A stretch of DNA of 64,000 nucleotides from Undaria pinnatifida (GCA_012845835.1 JABAKD010000004.1:11137522-11201521); one strand, 5' to 3'. Positions 27,420-41,457 are shown, counted from the first letter of the stretch. Made by a program: numbers and translations. The notes: a model not told the origin generated them from the letters alone.

Positions 27420-29689
27420 TCAACTCCTTCTAACGCCAACGAACTCCCCTGTGTGAATGACGCGGAGCGAAGCCATTGACCGCGCCCGAAGACATGCGGT
27501 GGCGTCTAACCTTTGCAGACGCCTGTTCCGAGCCTTGGCGAAGACCATGGTTTCCTTCCCCTGCCGCGCGTCATCCGGACCCGGCGTGTGTGCCGGCTTC
27601 GGTAGTTGGCCAAGATAAGCTGTGTGTGCAGAATGGCGGCCTCGATTGATCGGCTTACCTAACTTCTGTTGAGTTTTCTGCAAGTCCATGGTGATCGTGT
27701 CCTGCGTGGCCAGCATGTCGGTCTCTTTGGGCCTTAGGGCTTGTTCGCCCTCTGTGCCGAGACCACATTCCGGCCGACTCCGGCATGAGGTCTGTTATTG
27801 CTTCCTTCGTGGTCCCCCATGCGCCTTGAATCTCCCGCAGGCCCCGTGATATTCAGATAGCCCCCTGCTCATCCGGTCTCCCAATGAGCCAGAAATGTCG
27901 GCCAGAACCCGTGGTAGGGTACCAACCCTGCTCCCAATAGCGGCAGGCATATCCTCGCTGCCGCCGTCGGAAGACCTAACCTTCCCACCCCTGTAGAAAT
28001 GCGTGCTTGGGTTTGCTAGTGAGGTGGCATGGTCTGCGGATCATCTGGGCACCCCTCCTGGAAGAACGACTATGCCTCCGCCGCTCCCGGTGATGCGAGG
28101 ATTTTCTCGTACGCCCACTGTGCCCCATAGACAACCTCGTGCCAAGAACCCAATCTAGAGGTAACTTGTTCTCTGCACGGCGGATTATACAGCGATAAGG
28201 GCCGTCGCTTGCTCGTCTCGCATACCAGCGCGACTGTGTGCAAAAGGCGGTTTATGCTTCCCTCCCTTAGTATCCCCCTTTTCTCGCTCCTGTACTTGTT
28301 CCAATGTGCCGATTGGAGCTATGACCTCCACCGTCGCCCATCTTTCTTCAGCGGTGGGGACGTCGACGCTTCCTAGAAGCGAAATTTTCTCCGCGTCGTC
28401 GGGGACTGCCCTTTCGGTAGTAGCACCACGGTCTTAGGGGGACTGACCACGGTACCGATGCCGTCTAGCTCGCGCCGAAGGAAACCAAGGACCCGAACCT
28501 GACCAGGACCCGCACAAGGCCGAGAGAAATGGCATCCATGCAATCGAAGGGTTCCGCTCCCGCCCGTGATCTCTTCTCTGGGGCGCTTTAGCCACAACGA
28601 CAGACAGAACGCTTCCGGTCCTATAGACACCCCTGCTCAGCCCCATAGCCACAGGTTATTGTTCTGGTCTCCTCGGAGTTCAACCGAAAAAACGAAAGCG
28701 CTTGTCTCCTACCATAGCACGTGGCCACTATCGGTGTGAGCGCTGACCAGAAGGTGGCCATCTCCGCAGGCGCCGCCGTTTTGTTGGTCGTGTCAAGGGC
28801 GCTGGGGCAGTGTGGGGTAACGAGTTACGTGTCTGTCTCGTGTTACATTGATGCCCTCATTTCCACATGACCCACTCCTCCCGGCACCGCGACCACGAAA
28901 TGCCGCAGCCTTGGAGTTACCTCGTCTTACGGCGGCCGCCACTTCCGCGTAGCCCCTCAGGTGACGGGTCATTTTCAAGTAAAGATCACGCACACCGGCT
29001 CACACCGGTCGATACTTGCCGCTAACATGGTAACGCTTGACTGCAAGAAGAGTTTCGAGAACGCATCCCGCTCGCCGACTATTCCCCTCAGGAAGGCTGC
29101 CGTGCCCCCGTCGAAGTTCTCCCGCCCAGTATTGGCGTGAATGATGAACTGCAGGCGCGCGAGTCGCTGACCGTGGTTTCCAGGTCCCGATAGGGCGCTG
29201 TGGGAGCTGGTGTTGGGGAATGCATCGTCCGGGTGCCACCGGAGAACACTTCCGCCTTTGTCTTAGTCGCGCTCGCCAGCCCTGCAGCCGTCGCGGCCGC
29301 GGAGACAGCGGTGTTGGCTTCGGATTTGAACTTGGGCACCGGCATGGTCCACGTCTCTCAGTTGCGTGCTGACTGAGATTCTCCCATAATGGTACGTGCC
29401 ACGACTTGCACTCCTCTCGTTTGGCGACACGCCGACGACGCCCGTACGAGCTTTGCTCCTCCAAATCTTCTTGGGCGGCATCCCCTTTACTCACATCCCC
29501 CGTCCAACGAACGCCGTTAACCATCGGAAGGAGAAGACTGTCACCGCTTACCACTAGCGATTTTTCTTGTCGCCTCTTGATACGATTGTCCGCTAAGTGA
29601 AACAGGGTCGGCATCATGTGCCACAGCTTAACCTCCCGCAGGGGCGAGCTCGGCGTCGTCCTGACCCGGTTCGGTCGGTGCTCTCCCAT
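27420..29689 (-). pseudogene. Decayed reverse-transcriptase element, probably non-LTR type
   Basis: Read on the minus strand, fragments in changing frames give TRTITCGYGAEQG (28.70 kb), a degraded YMDD-like box FDCMDAISLGL (28.52 kb), IGTVVSPPKTVVLLPKG (28.43 kb), AVQRTSYL (28.17 kb) and VYGAQWAYEKILASPGAAEA (28.10 kb). They run in the order of an RT palm and thumb. Numerous stops and frameshifts interrupt it. The same family supplies the inverted repeat at 59.4-60.0 kb. The N-terminal part (29.0-29.7 kb) has an open frame of 229 codons that I cannot assign. The non-LTR class is judged from remembered resemblance and is tentative. Confidence 0.65.
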
Positions 29690-30169
29690 GGTGTGGTTGA
29701 TGATGCCGAGAACGTGAACGCTCAGGGACGTGTCCGCACCGGCTGTACTTTCCCCCGCTCGCGGACCTTTGTCTCAATGGGAACCAACCCTAAACCCAGA
29801 CTGTTTTGGTTTCGTTCCTACCGACGTCCCCCGATGGGTACATCCGTGTCGTGCGCAGTTCCCGCTTCCATCCTCGCGACTCGATTGCGAAGACCCAGAT
29901 CCGTTGGCACTACTGCCTTCAGTGCGTCCCGTCTCTGGTGGTGGGTTTAACAGTTGGCTGCTGGTCCGCGGTGTTGTGTCGGTACCGCGCGTCTCGCGAC
30001 GGTTTCCACAACACATCAAACGTCCAGCGCGTGGCGCCCTTGCTCACATGGGAAACGTACAGCACGGTGCCGAGCTCTACACGCGAGGCTCCGAGCGACA
30101 CGTCTCGGTGTTTCGTAGGGCACTATAGTGTTACGAACCACCAGGGAAAAACAAGCGAATATGGCCCCT

Positions 30170-30460
30170 GCAGCCCGAGATGCTGCATCCGCGGTGAGCT
30201 TCTCCACATTTTTTCCAGGACGATGGATATCGTCATCTGGAGCTGCTGCGAAAAGCGGCCAGTTGCTCTCCACCATATGTACAAGGGTCGTTGCCATTTG
30301 GAGCTGCTGATGCTGCGATCAGCGGCGACAATAACTTCTTTTCGACATCTAGTTGCCAAGATAACTGCCATCCGGAGCTTCTTCCTGCTGTGAAGGACAC
30401 CAACGACCCTCCACAGAGATGCCAAGATCATCGTCACCCGGAGCTGCTGCACATTTCGAG
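30170..30460. repeat. Diverged tandem repeat with GGAGCTGCTG blocks
   Basis: Three to four units, each with (A/G)TCGTCA or GCCAT followed by (C/T)(C/T)GGAGCTGCTG, spaced roughly 65-110 bases. Confidence 0.5.
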
Positions 30461-31279
30461 CTGGCCCCTAAAAAGAAAGTTCGGGCGCGGCCGCGCCGTG
30501 CCTCCCAAGGTTGACGGAAACCCTAACACCGTCAGAAAAGGCTCGGTCAAGGGGTGACTCTGTGCAGAGGCACACAGCGCACAGGTGAACCACTCACGGC
30601 GATGACCAGTGCTACGTGCAGAGAACCCGTTGCTCACAGACACGTAGCGCGCGCACGGCAACCGTGGCTAAAGCCCAAGCCCGCCCCGATGACACAGACG
30701 ATAAACTGGGTGTTTGTTTCCGACGATAAAAAGAGCTTCGCGTTTCAGCTCGTGACAATACGGCAGGGATAGCCAGAACATCATTTTCACGAGGGTTTGC
30801 CTCAATGGGTCGCCGGAAAAACTATTCGCAGAAGCTGTGGTCATCAGGCGACATCTTTGGTCTATCCCTCCGTTTCATATTTTGGACGGATAAGGATCTT
30901 GCGCACCAGGTAGGATATCGCGGAATGCTGGTGCTGCTTTACTTTATCGCGTGCAGCGGTCGACCTGTTCCATCACAAAGCATCTGGAGTTGTAATATTG
31001 TAAGCATGCCTCCATTTCAGTCACCGGGGTATCACCTAGCTCGGGTACTTCAGTGATACCGGCCCTGACTTGCGTGGTAATAAAGGCCTTTAGACCATAA
31101 ATACCGGTAAATTGTTTGCCAGCCACATTTTGTTTAACACCGGTACAGCTCTGATCGTTGGGACTGCCGGAGATTTCGGAGTCGCTGCAGCAGCAACGTG
31201 GGGTCGCCGGAACGTCTTTCGGGATGGGGCCACATAATATGTTTTGGGGTTGCCGGGGAAGGATTCCATCTGGAATCAG

Positions 31280-31281
31280 TG

Positions 31282-31352
<71 letters not shown>

Positions 31353-31358
31353 CCATCG

Positions 31359-31408
<50 letters not shown>

Positions 31409-31409
31409 G

Positions 31410-31460
<51 letters not shown>

Positions 31461-31542
31461 CCATCACCATCACCATCACCATCACCATCATCATCATCAT
31501 CATCATCATCATCACCATCATCATCATCGTCATCATCATTTT
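31280..31542 (+). repeat. (ATC)n microsatellite
   Basis: About 85 triplets with a few ACC and GTC interruptions. All three + frames stay open as poly-His, poly-Ser or poly-Ile, which is a repeat artefact. Confidence 0.97.
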
Positions 31543-31798
31543 CAATCGTTTAGGGCAGCTGAAACACCACTTCTGAGATGGGTGTGGGCATCATCATAGC
31601 TGAGGACTGCACCGGAACTTCACCCGAACTTCGCTATTGGGATAGATGATAATAGTAACAGGGCTCAGCCGTGGCATCGCTTCAAGGTCGCTAGAGATGA
31701 TAATCGTTTGGAATTGTGTCAGACATCGTTTCTGGGAATCACTACACACGATTTTCGTTTGGGGCTGTGCCGGAAAATGGAGTCTGGGGTGACTTAAG

Positions 31799-32050
31799 AG
31801 GCGTTCTACGATAGGGGCGCACCACCTTTTTTTCTGAGGTTCCTCAATATGAAAGCTTAAGACCTCCCCCAAAAACTGATTTGGAAAAAAAATAAAATTG
31901 CTTCCGGATGAAAAAGCCCATGGCCTAGATACACGACGCGAACCATGCAATAATAATGACTTCATTCCGACAATTTTGGTTAAGGAGCGCCGTCATTCAA
32001 AAACCATTCTTGTCTTGCCAAAAAATGGTGTACCTCTATCGTAGCATGCG
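31799..32050. mobile_element. MITE R5, copy a
   Basis: About 252 bases bounded by TTCTACGATAGGGGCGCACC and the inverted GTGTACCTCTATCGTAGCATGCG. The interior carries the family blocks AACTGATTTGG and GGATGAAAAAGCCCATGGCC. Confidence 0.8.
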
Positions 32051-33500
32051 TCTGAACTCGTCATCGTATGAGTCTGGCTGGCATGTACGTGTGGCACGTT
32101 TTATTGCAGTAGGCCTGCTCGTCCATGCTTTGGCCCTGATACAGAACCATGACAGTACGATTGTACTCTACTAGGTTGTGCGTTGTAATTGTTGCGTTAG
32201 CTGTAGAATGGTTGACCAGCGGCCGAAAGCGACGCAGGAGCGGTTGGAGGATGTTTGTTCGACGCCGCAACGTGGAAATGCAACTTTGTTGAGACATAGC
32301 AACGGGTGCCACACGTAGAACATGCAGGGAGACGTAAAGTACAGATACAGGTACCCACACCAAGTTATGCGAGTTGGAACAAGTTACGGTTGACACTTGC
32401 AGCAAGAGTACCTTAACACCATCTATTGAGAGTTTTCCACTTTGACAGTTGAATCCAGAAAGTTTGACTGTGTTACCTCCATCGAGGGGTAGTGGTAAGG
32501 ATGACTACCGTTTTGCGCAGCAGTAGCCCGTAGCCAACCAAGTAGTTGATCAGTAACATCACCGCCAGTAAGCCATGGCAGTACAAGGTAATTCGTTCGG
32601 CGGTACAATCAGTTCGGTATTTCGAACGCCAAGTAAAAGATGTGCGGCACAACCATCGTGTCACTTCGTGGATGAGTGTTGTAGAAATCTTGGGAATCCC
32701 CGAAAACGATACGGACGAGCGAGGGCAACGAGCGTTCAGATTTTCGATATAATCACACATAGGGTCTCCGTGTTTTGTTTTGTTGTGGGCTGTGACAAGC
32801 TTGGTCTACACTCCTTCACCCCTCTTTTCGCTCCATCTCGTCGGTTTGAACACCACTTTCTTCGCCGATTTTCCGGAGCTGAAGCTAGTGCAACAAGTTT
32901 GGTTGACCGCGACTCACAGTGCTTGCCTTCTGCGTGCTATCTGGCATAACCCAGCAGACGCCCCACACGCGCCATGTGGAGACCACGCCAACACAATGGA
33001 AAACATAACGCATGCATGCTGCATACATACATCCTTACTGGATTGGGTTTCTGATAGACTCTCGATGGAAAACAAGCGGGGAATCGTTTACCCCTGATAT
33101 ACACAAGCCCTTACGAATAGAGACGTCGCAGCCAGGATAGAAGAACGTAGTTGGAACCCACCGCCGCGGGAGTTTCGCGATAAGGCGTAATCCGTCCCGA
33201 CATCACCCATCGTGTAGACACGCATACGGGGGTAGACACTTGTTCGTGGAGGCGGACCGGGTCGAACCGGATCGTGATGGATTCCCAGCTTCCGCTGCCC
33301 TGAAGGCGCACTAAACGTGCCGAGGCTATGCCCGACTGGGAAAATTGCCCTTCTCCGAGTGAATCCACAATTCGCCACCTTCGCGGTGGAGAGGCTTGGG
33401 TGTGGGCAAAGGGCCTCTTCTTAAGAAATATTTCCGGTTACCGTCCTGGTCTTGCCACCTTGCAGCGCGTGTCTTGCTTCGATCTCCTACCGTGGAGTCA
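32051..33500. other. Region without recognised genes
   Basis: Several frames of about 70-120 codons on both strands, none with recognisable motifs. Nothing repeat-like stands out. Confidence 0.4.
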
Positions 33501-33514
33501 CCGGGACCCGGGGA

Positions 33515-33720
33515 AGCCCAGGAGGGGGGGGGGGGGGCGGAGGGGATGGGGGGAGTGGGGATGGGTGGAGGGGGGGGGCGGGGGGGGGATGGGAGCGGGC
33601 AGTGGAGGTGAGGGGGGGTCGGGGGAGAGGGGATATGTGGGAACGGGGGGGGTGGAATCGCGGGGGAGGGGGTGGGAGGTGTACTCATTGTCATGCATGG
33701 TAGGGGGGGGTAGGGATGAC
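33515..33720 (+). repeat. 200-base G-rich tract
   Basis: Dense runs of three or more G on the + strand with few interruptions. It has strong G-quadruplex potential. The long Gly/Pro frames on both strands are composition artefacts. Confidence 0.9.
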
Positions 33721-33779
33721 AGACCCCCCCCCTTGGCGTGGGGATATATTCTGAAGGCGATTGAGTTGTAAGTGGCAAA

Positions 33780-35985
33780 AAACAAATGGTAGTGCAATGG
33801 GAAAAAAAGGTTAAGCAAGGGTTGTAGGTGGAGTAGACCGGTATTCAGTTGGAAGTAGCGACAAAACGTCTAGTGGTCGGTGTCCGAAGGCGGATTCTCA
33901 AATGATTGATGAATACCGTTGATAGAGACATAACAGGCGCCTGGTATTTTTTCGCTGGTCGGCTGTATCATCGCACCGCGTCTGTTGTTCCAACATATCA
34001 CGCCGAAGCTTGCCGAAACACCGAAACATGCGCGGTCAAAATGCTTCGTTCTATGGGCCATGTCGGCGAGATTTTCGTTTTTTCTTGCCGTCATAGCGGT
34101 CAGAAATATATATTTTCTTAAATCACGCCAAACCTACCGAAACACCAAAACATGCACGACCGAAATGTTCCATACTATCAGGTGTGGGCTGTGACGGTAT
34201 CGTTATCGATTCTTCTTTCGGCCGCAGCGGTAAAATAAAAGCTTTTTCCCAATGGCGAGAAAAATGATTTTTGTTACCGTTATAGGCGCCAGAGAAGTGT
34301 TTTTTTCTCACCGTCACTGTGGTAAGTTGGTTTTTTCTTCCGTCATAGCCCGTACCAAGAAGCACAAGGTTCAGATCACTGGTGGTGGACACGTCAGAAC
34401 GTTAGCGCGTCAGTAATAAAACCGGGCCCGGGAGGAGTGTGGACTTGATTTAGACGCAGGACAATACCTTCGGTATTAAATTAGCCAGCCTCATCGTCAT
34501 CACCAGCATCATTGCGTCTTTTGTTCGCTCGCTCGGAAAGTATTCTACCCTTCAAGCACCGGTACAGGCGATACATAGGATGTTATCTGTAGGTAAATCT
34601 CTTGCCAAGACAGATTTTCCACGAAAAACATCGATACCAGGTGAAAGTAGTATATGCGTAGCATGCAATTTGTAACCATTAATTAATACCAAGGATGCGC
34701 AAAAGAAGCAATCTTGACCCTACGTGCATGTATTGTTATTGCGCGCATTTGGGGGGAGGGTAGCTACAACCAGGCAACCATCCCCTCCCCGAAAATGCCT
34801 TAATACTAAATGCTATATAACAGGTATACTTGGTAATGTTTTCCTATGCTTGTTCCTATACTACACATCCTATATATATCTGGCATAAACTTTCCTGCGC
34901 TAAATCCTACTTGAGATTTCCTATACAAATTCCCATACTATATCCTGTCTTATTTCCCCGTTACTAATCGCTAGATTAAATAGCATTATTACGAGAAATA
35001 GCAGGGGCGCCTACATACAGGTGGTTTGAAACCGTCAAGACGAGCGGCACTTCCCCCTACCCCCTCGCCGACCCGCCCACGTCGGGACACGAGCACACAG
35101 TAGGAGCTTTACGGAGGGTTCATCAGCAGGTACAGCCGCGTGGCTAGATGCACCACTACGGGAGAGGCACGGCTGTATCCCGAACACGTAGCGGTTCGGC
35201 CTGGATACGGCATGGCCCACGCTATGCGTTGAATGCGAGAACAAGGTGAAGAGGAGGAGTGGATCGTTCCATGTATAATAATAGCGCAATGGCGTGGTGC
35301 TTGCTCTGCACAATCACCGTGCCAGCACTCTGTCGAGCATACACCCTCTGTTCAGCACATAAAGTCATGTCGTGAGTGTATAAATTGTGTTGTATTGTAT
35401 AGTCCCTGCTTCAAGAGTAGGACACTCAACAACAAACAGGGATCGCTTACAGCATTGTTTTTAAAATTGGCCTTGACTTGCATCTGATCTTTGGGTGGAA
35501 TATGATAATAGAACAAAACGATGATGCAACTTCACACACGAGTCTCGGCAACTAACTCTGGCGACAAGTTGACATTCCACTAATCAACGGCAACAACCCG
35601 CTTCTTCAACCGCTTGTCCACGAACGGGTTCTCTCGCTGGTATGAATATCGCGCTACTAGTATCTTCTGTTGCGTCGAGCAGGATTCGCACGCGAGTCAC
35701 ATACATACATGGAGATCGTTCAAACGGCACAATATTACACTGTACCTATGGTGTAACCACTGTTTGTTGGGTACAACCGATTCACGAGAGCTTCGGCAAG
35801 GCTCGGGCAAGTGAAGATTCAAAACTTGACAAAGACTGCCCACCAAAAAGTTTTTTTTTGGTCAAAACATATTTGAAGGCTTTTCAACGAATGCAATTTG
35901 TCATAGGGGCCGCATTATGTTCTGTTCCGGGGAGGGGGCGTGTTTTCTTTTGTCCGCCCTCGTTAATATATTATGTTAACACAAA
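33780..35985. other. AT-rich region without recognised genes
   Basis: Two related blocks near 34,010-34,070 and 34,125-34,180 share CCGAAACACC(A/G)AAACATGC. Otherwise I see no coding or RNA feature. Confidence 0.4.
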
Positions 35986-36178
35986 GCTAGCGTTGGGCTG
36001 CGAAAGCAACTGAGTTAAATCGACACACGACGCGTATGAAAATACGTGGAAGTGTGGTGAGCTAAAGCTTTATGTTTCCCCATCCGCCGGAGGATGAAAA
36101 AAAAACAAGAAAATAAACTAAACGGGTAGTACCTGTTGATCATGCCTCCGGCTGAAAATTGACACATACATCACAGGT

Positions 36179-36220
<42 letters not shown>

Positions 36221-38344
36221 TGCGGGGCGCGGGGGGGGGGTGCGAAGCGAATTAACGATGTTTTCCATCCCAAGGGAAACGGAATGTAGCATGTATATAG
36301 ACTGTAGTATGTGCAACTTGTCATTATCATGGGCGTTTCTTTGTGTGGTTCATTTCTTCGTATTGCGCTGTTTGTTGTGTATGGCTGTTGTTGTAGCATG
36401 TGTGCGGGTACACTTTTTTTTTTTTGCTTCATCCCATCTATCATCTTTGCGCTTTTTATTTCTTCCTTTTCTTCTTCCCTGGATGTAAGTCAGATCCGCG
36501 GCCACTAAGCAGGATCTTCTCCCCCCTCCCCACCATACGGTGCCCACCGTAGACACACTAACCTGGCAGATTTTGTTGTGGTGCACACTATTATCGCACG
36601 GCAAGCTTGATCCCATTATTGAAAAACAACACTGTTATATATTGTACATACTATTCACACACGACGCGCTCATATTAAACGCAGTAGGGTGTAGTCAGTA
36701 CGTACTACGCAGTAGATACATCCAGCGCCATGTCACGATAATAACATATACGCACCGACAAAAGCATTCACGAGTCTCACTGGTTGGTGGTGATGACTGG
36801 TGGTGATGACTGGTGGTGATGCTGCCACGTTGTAAGACGATGGTTCTCTGGTTGGTTGTATGTTTGGTGTTTTTGGTGTTTTTGTTGCTCTCTGGCAGCA
36901 TTTATTTTGTTTTTTCGTCATTTCTTACCCGTTGTTACGTTGTCAACAACAATCATCGGTCGGTGTTGATTTAGTCTAGATGTTATACAACACTCGTTTG
37001 GGCTGGTCGGTTTCAGTTGCCCGACTGCTTGAGCGGTGGTTACGTGACTACGCGTGCGTGCCTTTTGTTCAGTTTTCATAAAAAAATGTTTTTTTTATGA
37101 TATCGCACCTACCTGGTGGTGGTACCTTGCTATATTATAAAAAATGAAAATACACTCCAGCTGTGAGATCGAAGATTTTGTCGAAACTCATCTTTGCAAG
37201 CTGTGTGTGATACTCCGATCGCGCGTATTACGGGTTGTGTGTCCTCATTAAGGATATAGGTCGGCGACTCCCCTTGCAACTACAGTGTAGCTATCAGGGT
37301 CAACAGGGTGATGTTAGGCAGTCTGTGCGCAGAAACTATAAAACCCGTTTCTGAGGGGGACAAAATCTGACAGCTAGCTGTGGAAGGAAATGCATCCATT
37401 TATCAAGTGAATACTGTGAGTCGAATGACTGGTGAGGGGAGATATACCACCCTGCACGACTCACTAATACCTGGTATTTTGAAAATAAAAATACACTCCA
37501 GCCAGGGATTTTAAGATACTGCTGCTGTAACTACGTCCCAAAGGGGGAACTTGAACATGCGCTACAGAATAAAAGTATTAATAGTACCACGCACCACACG
37601 TACGTACGTGCAGATATGACCACAGCTCGCCAAAGCACCACTCACCGATGTTATATCGATATACATACAAGCATATGATATCGTGGTAGTCGAAGTTCCT
37701 CCGTGCGCGCGAGACAGGCACAGGCGCAAACGTTCTTCCGAAAAAAAAACCTACATGGCGTGCCTTTCTATTAATTTTTCATAATACAACGCTATTATTG
37801 TATCGTTGTCGGAAGGCAACATGGAGAACATTATCAGTATGATAGGCATTATAAACCCGTCCGCGTAGAAAAAACACACAACAACATAATATTAGTCTAC
37901 CTCCTCTTGCGAACCCGTCTCCTACTTTGTGTTAACCCCGCTTGGCTTCAACAATAATTAACTGCGACAGGAACACTAGGGAGTAGTTAGTTGAATGTTC
38001 GCTCTTCTTGTCGCAGTTCAGACGGTGTATATTCTAGGGGTGCGTACTACATGAAGCGCACGGAAGCCGATAAAAACACCGAACTCTACTACTTCCATCT
38101 AGCCCCTTTCTACCCCCGCTTTACGCATACTGCTAATAATAGTAGTTGGTGCCGATAACTACTAGTATTATTTTGGTTAGCAGCAGACCGATCTAATACG
38201 TGCCGAATACAACTACTCCCAACCAACAGCCCCCCCAATAAAGAAAGCCTCTTCGCCGCATGGACTGTTCAAAACAGTTGGTGGAAATAACATTAAAATC
38301 AGACTATTATTAATAGTCTATAATAATAGTAGTAGTAGTTGTAT

Positions 38345-38375
<31 letters not shown>

Positions 38376-38485
38376 ATCCTCCGGCGGATGGGGAAAAATA
38401 AAGCTTTAGCTCACCACACTTCCGCGTATTTTCATACACGTCGTGTGTCGATTTAACTCAGTTGCTTTCGCAGCCCAACGCTAGC
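35986..38485. mobile_element. 2.5 kb element with terminal inverted repeats of about 120 bases
   Basis: GCTAGCGTTGGGCTGCGAAA through GGATGGGGAAAC... at 35,986-36,105 returns inverted at 38,350-38,485, ending CAGCCCAACGCTAGC. Both arms carry a long A/T run at their inner ends. The interior has no transposase-like frame and holds an (AT)n tract at 36,188-36,218 and an R2 copy at 37,142-37,442. I found no clear target-site duplication. Confidence 0.85.
37142..37442 (+). repeat. R2 repeat, copy 1
   Basis: Starts ATGAAAATACACTCCAGCTG and runs about 300 bases with few differences from the copies at 43,388, 45,522 and (inverted) 46,965. Confidence 0.9.
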
Positions 38486-39656
38486 TGGCGCACCCTTCGA
38501 GTCCCATTGTAGGTATAGCGTAAGCTGTCCCTATCAGTGGTCCTCGTTACAGATTACTGTTAATTTTTTGCCCTCCGACAACACGCCCGAGACGCCGCTC
38601 CGATATAAATCGAACACCCTTCCATAAAGCAGTAGTAGTAAGTACGAGGTAGTAGTTTTCCTCACGACCCTGCTGCCAACCTTTTCCCCCTTTCCTTTCC
38701 CCGCATCTTCTCGTTTTACCCACCACCACTATTGATACTACTTCCTCTCCCCACATATTTTCGTTTCATTTAGCAAATAAATACCGATATTTGTTTGTAG
38801 TCTACCCCGATCCTCATTACCAATTTAATTCTATATTGTCATGTATTTGTCATCCAACAGTCAATTTGCACGGCAGCAGGGTCAATGAGCTTCAGTCAGC
38901 GCCGATGGCTCACTACCAAACCCACTACCAAACATCCGCTGAAAGTACAACAGCAGCTTTAACGCCGGTTAACGCCGGTCACGGACAATAATAGGCGTTC
39001 GAATAACTATTGTTATTATTACGAGGACGGGATTTTTTGGCACCGGAGAACGCCCCGTGAGTTGTATAGTCTAATACAACAGCATATTCTTCGTGAAAGG
39101 GTGAACCCGTATGTATGGTAACACGATGCGAGTCGATGAGGTAAAACAGGGTTGATGAACGAGTCATGTCGCGATAAAATGGCGGCGCATACCGTAGTGG
39201 GGACGGGGGAGAAGAGCCTGCTCAGTGACTCCGGATCTGAGTTTCGAGTATAAGGAGGAAGTCCGAAGAGGATAAACAAAAAGGAAGTGCGAAGATAATA
39301 GAAGGGATGCTCGAAAAAGAAAACCGAAACTGTACCATATGATATACCAGGTATATATAGAACGACGAGTCGGCACACGTCGAGCGTGGGAAAACCAGTT
39401 CAACGTGAAAAACAATGAACACACGCACATCTACCTCTGCCCGTTTGTTGAATACGAGAACAATGCTAGACGCCGGACGCCGAGTGAGTACCCTACACAC
39501 CCCCTCGTGAAAATGCTGTTAAAGAGTCATTCCACGGGGTGTGGTAAAACAGAGTTTTCTACGGTAGGGGTTTTGCACTTTCTGGGCCCCAAACGTTTCT
39601 GACCCCCTCTGACCGGTTGACTTTCCAAGCGAGGGAGTACCGGGTACTAGACCAAT

Positions 39657-39972
39657 GATACGATAGAGGTATACCTTTTTTTGGCGAAATGTTTTCTAAA
39701 TTACGGGGCTCCTTAACCCAAAATGGTCGGAAATACGACATTTTTTTTTCACCCCTTCCTTGCATGATTCTCGTTGTGTACCTAGGCCATGGGATTTTCC
39801 ATCCGGTAGCAGTTCCATTTTTTTTCCAAGTCAGTATTTGGGGAGAGGTCTTACGTATTCTCAAACAAACCCAGAAAAAGAAAAAGCTCAGAAAAAAAGC
39901 TCTAAAAAAAAAAACCAGAAAAAAAAAACTCGGAAAAAGAAGTAGCACACTACACCTCTATCGTAGCATGCT
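39657..39972. mobile_element. MITE R5, copy b (inverse orientation)
   Basis: Bounded by TACGATAGAGGTATACC and ACACCTCTATCGTAGCATGC. The interior carries CCATGGGATTTTCCATCCGG, the reverse of the family block. It is longer than the others because of A-rich expansions. Confidence 0.8.
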
Positions 39973-40097
39973 TCGGTAGTATCATGCATGTATATAGACT
40001 ATACGAGATGAAATGTTTCGGGACTACTATTGATAGCGCAGAGAAGACTTGTGGTCGAGGATTGCGCGAACGAACGCCTTTTCGAAGTCATGTTTCG

Positions 40098-40099
40098 AG

Positions 40100-40145
<46 letters not shown>

Positions 40146-40146
40146 A
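40098..40146 (+). repeat. (GAT)n microsatellite
   Basis: About 15 triplets; a shorter GAT run follows at 40,547-40,574. Confidence 0.95.
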
Positions 40147-40849
40147 ATTGAAAAGTTATAGGTGGCGACACAGAGTGCCCCCTGCAGGTTTGCCAATTGA
40201 GCAGGTCCTCGGAGAGTACTCACTTTCTTTGCCTTCGTAGAGACGTAGCTTTATTCGACTCCACCAGAGCCCCGGATAGCTTCTGAGATCGGAGGCACGT
40301 GCCTCCGATCTATTTCCTAACTTCCCGAATATAAAACGTCAACCTTATCATACGAAACCCATCCAAACGATGTCAAATTTGGATAATTACAGGCCTTTCG
40401 AGGCCGTATCTTAACACTAGCCCACCCTGATGAATCGCATATGCAGAAATATGGGAGATTCGGGGAAACTACGAACTAGACATCATAAGTCGAAGATGCG
40501 GCTCCTCGAAACCCACTCCCACACCTCTAACCGTCTGGCTATGATGACGATCATGATGATGATGATGATGATGATATCGATGTTTTGATATTGAGATCCT
40601 CATGTTAGGAGCCCAGAAAACTCTTAGAATCTGCCGCAGCACTCCTAAACCGTGGGATGACTGCGCTCGGGTGAGAACGGCACCCCACCCTCTACAAGGA
40701 TAGGTGCAAAGCTGCTCCAGGCCGAGACGGCGGTGGTAGTGAGGTACTTTGTTGTGCCTCTTTTTTCAATGCTACGGTAGGGGGGATGTTACGACGGTTC
40801 TGATATACCCCAATTTTCACATACCGGGTTTGCGCCATCATATCACACA

Positions 40850-41457
40850 TACTATCATACTACCATACTATCATACTATCATACGATCATACGATCATAC
40901 CATCATACTATCATACTATCGTACTATCATACTATCATACTACCATACTATCATACTACCATACTATCATACTATCATACTATCATACTATCATACTATC
41001 ATACTACCATACTATCATACTATCATACGATCATACGATCATACCATCATACTATCATACTATCGTACTATCATACTATCATACTATCATACTATCATAC
41101 TACCATACTATCATACTATCATACTATCATACTATCATACTATCATACTACCATACTATCATACTATCATACCATCATACTATCATACTATCATACTATC
41201 GTATTATCATACTATCATACTATCAATATCATATTATCATACTATCATACTATCATACTACCACACTATCATACTATCATACTACCATACTACCATACTA
41301 TCAATATCATATTATCATACTATCATACTATCATACCATCATACCACCATGCTATCGTGCTCTCATACTATCATACTATTAATATCATACTTTTATCATA
41401 CTATCATACTACCATACTATCATACTATCATACTATCATATTATCATACTATTATAC
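40850..41457 (+). repeat. (ACTATCAT)n minisatellite
   Basis: About 600 bases of an eight-base unit with variants (ACGATCAT, ACCATCAT, ACTACCAT). Three units make 24 bases, so one + frame stays open with a Tyr/His/Ile octapeptide repeat. I treat that 310-codon frame as an artefact. Confidence 0.95.

Noticed and set aside
31198..31599. Poly-His, poly-Ser and poly-Ile frames
   Set aside because: All three + frames are open because the DNA is (ATC)n.
33326..33818. Pro-rich and Gly-rich frames over 33.5 kb
   Set aside because: Both strands are open only because of the G tract.
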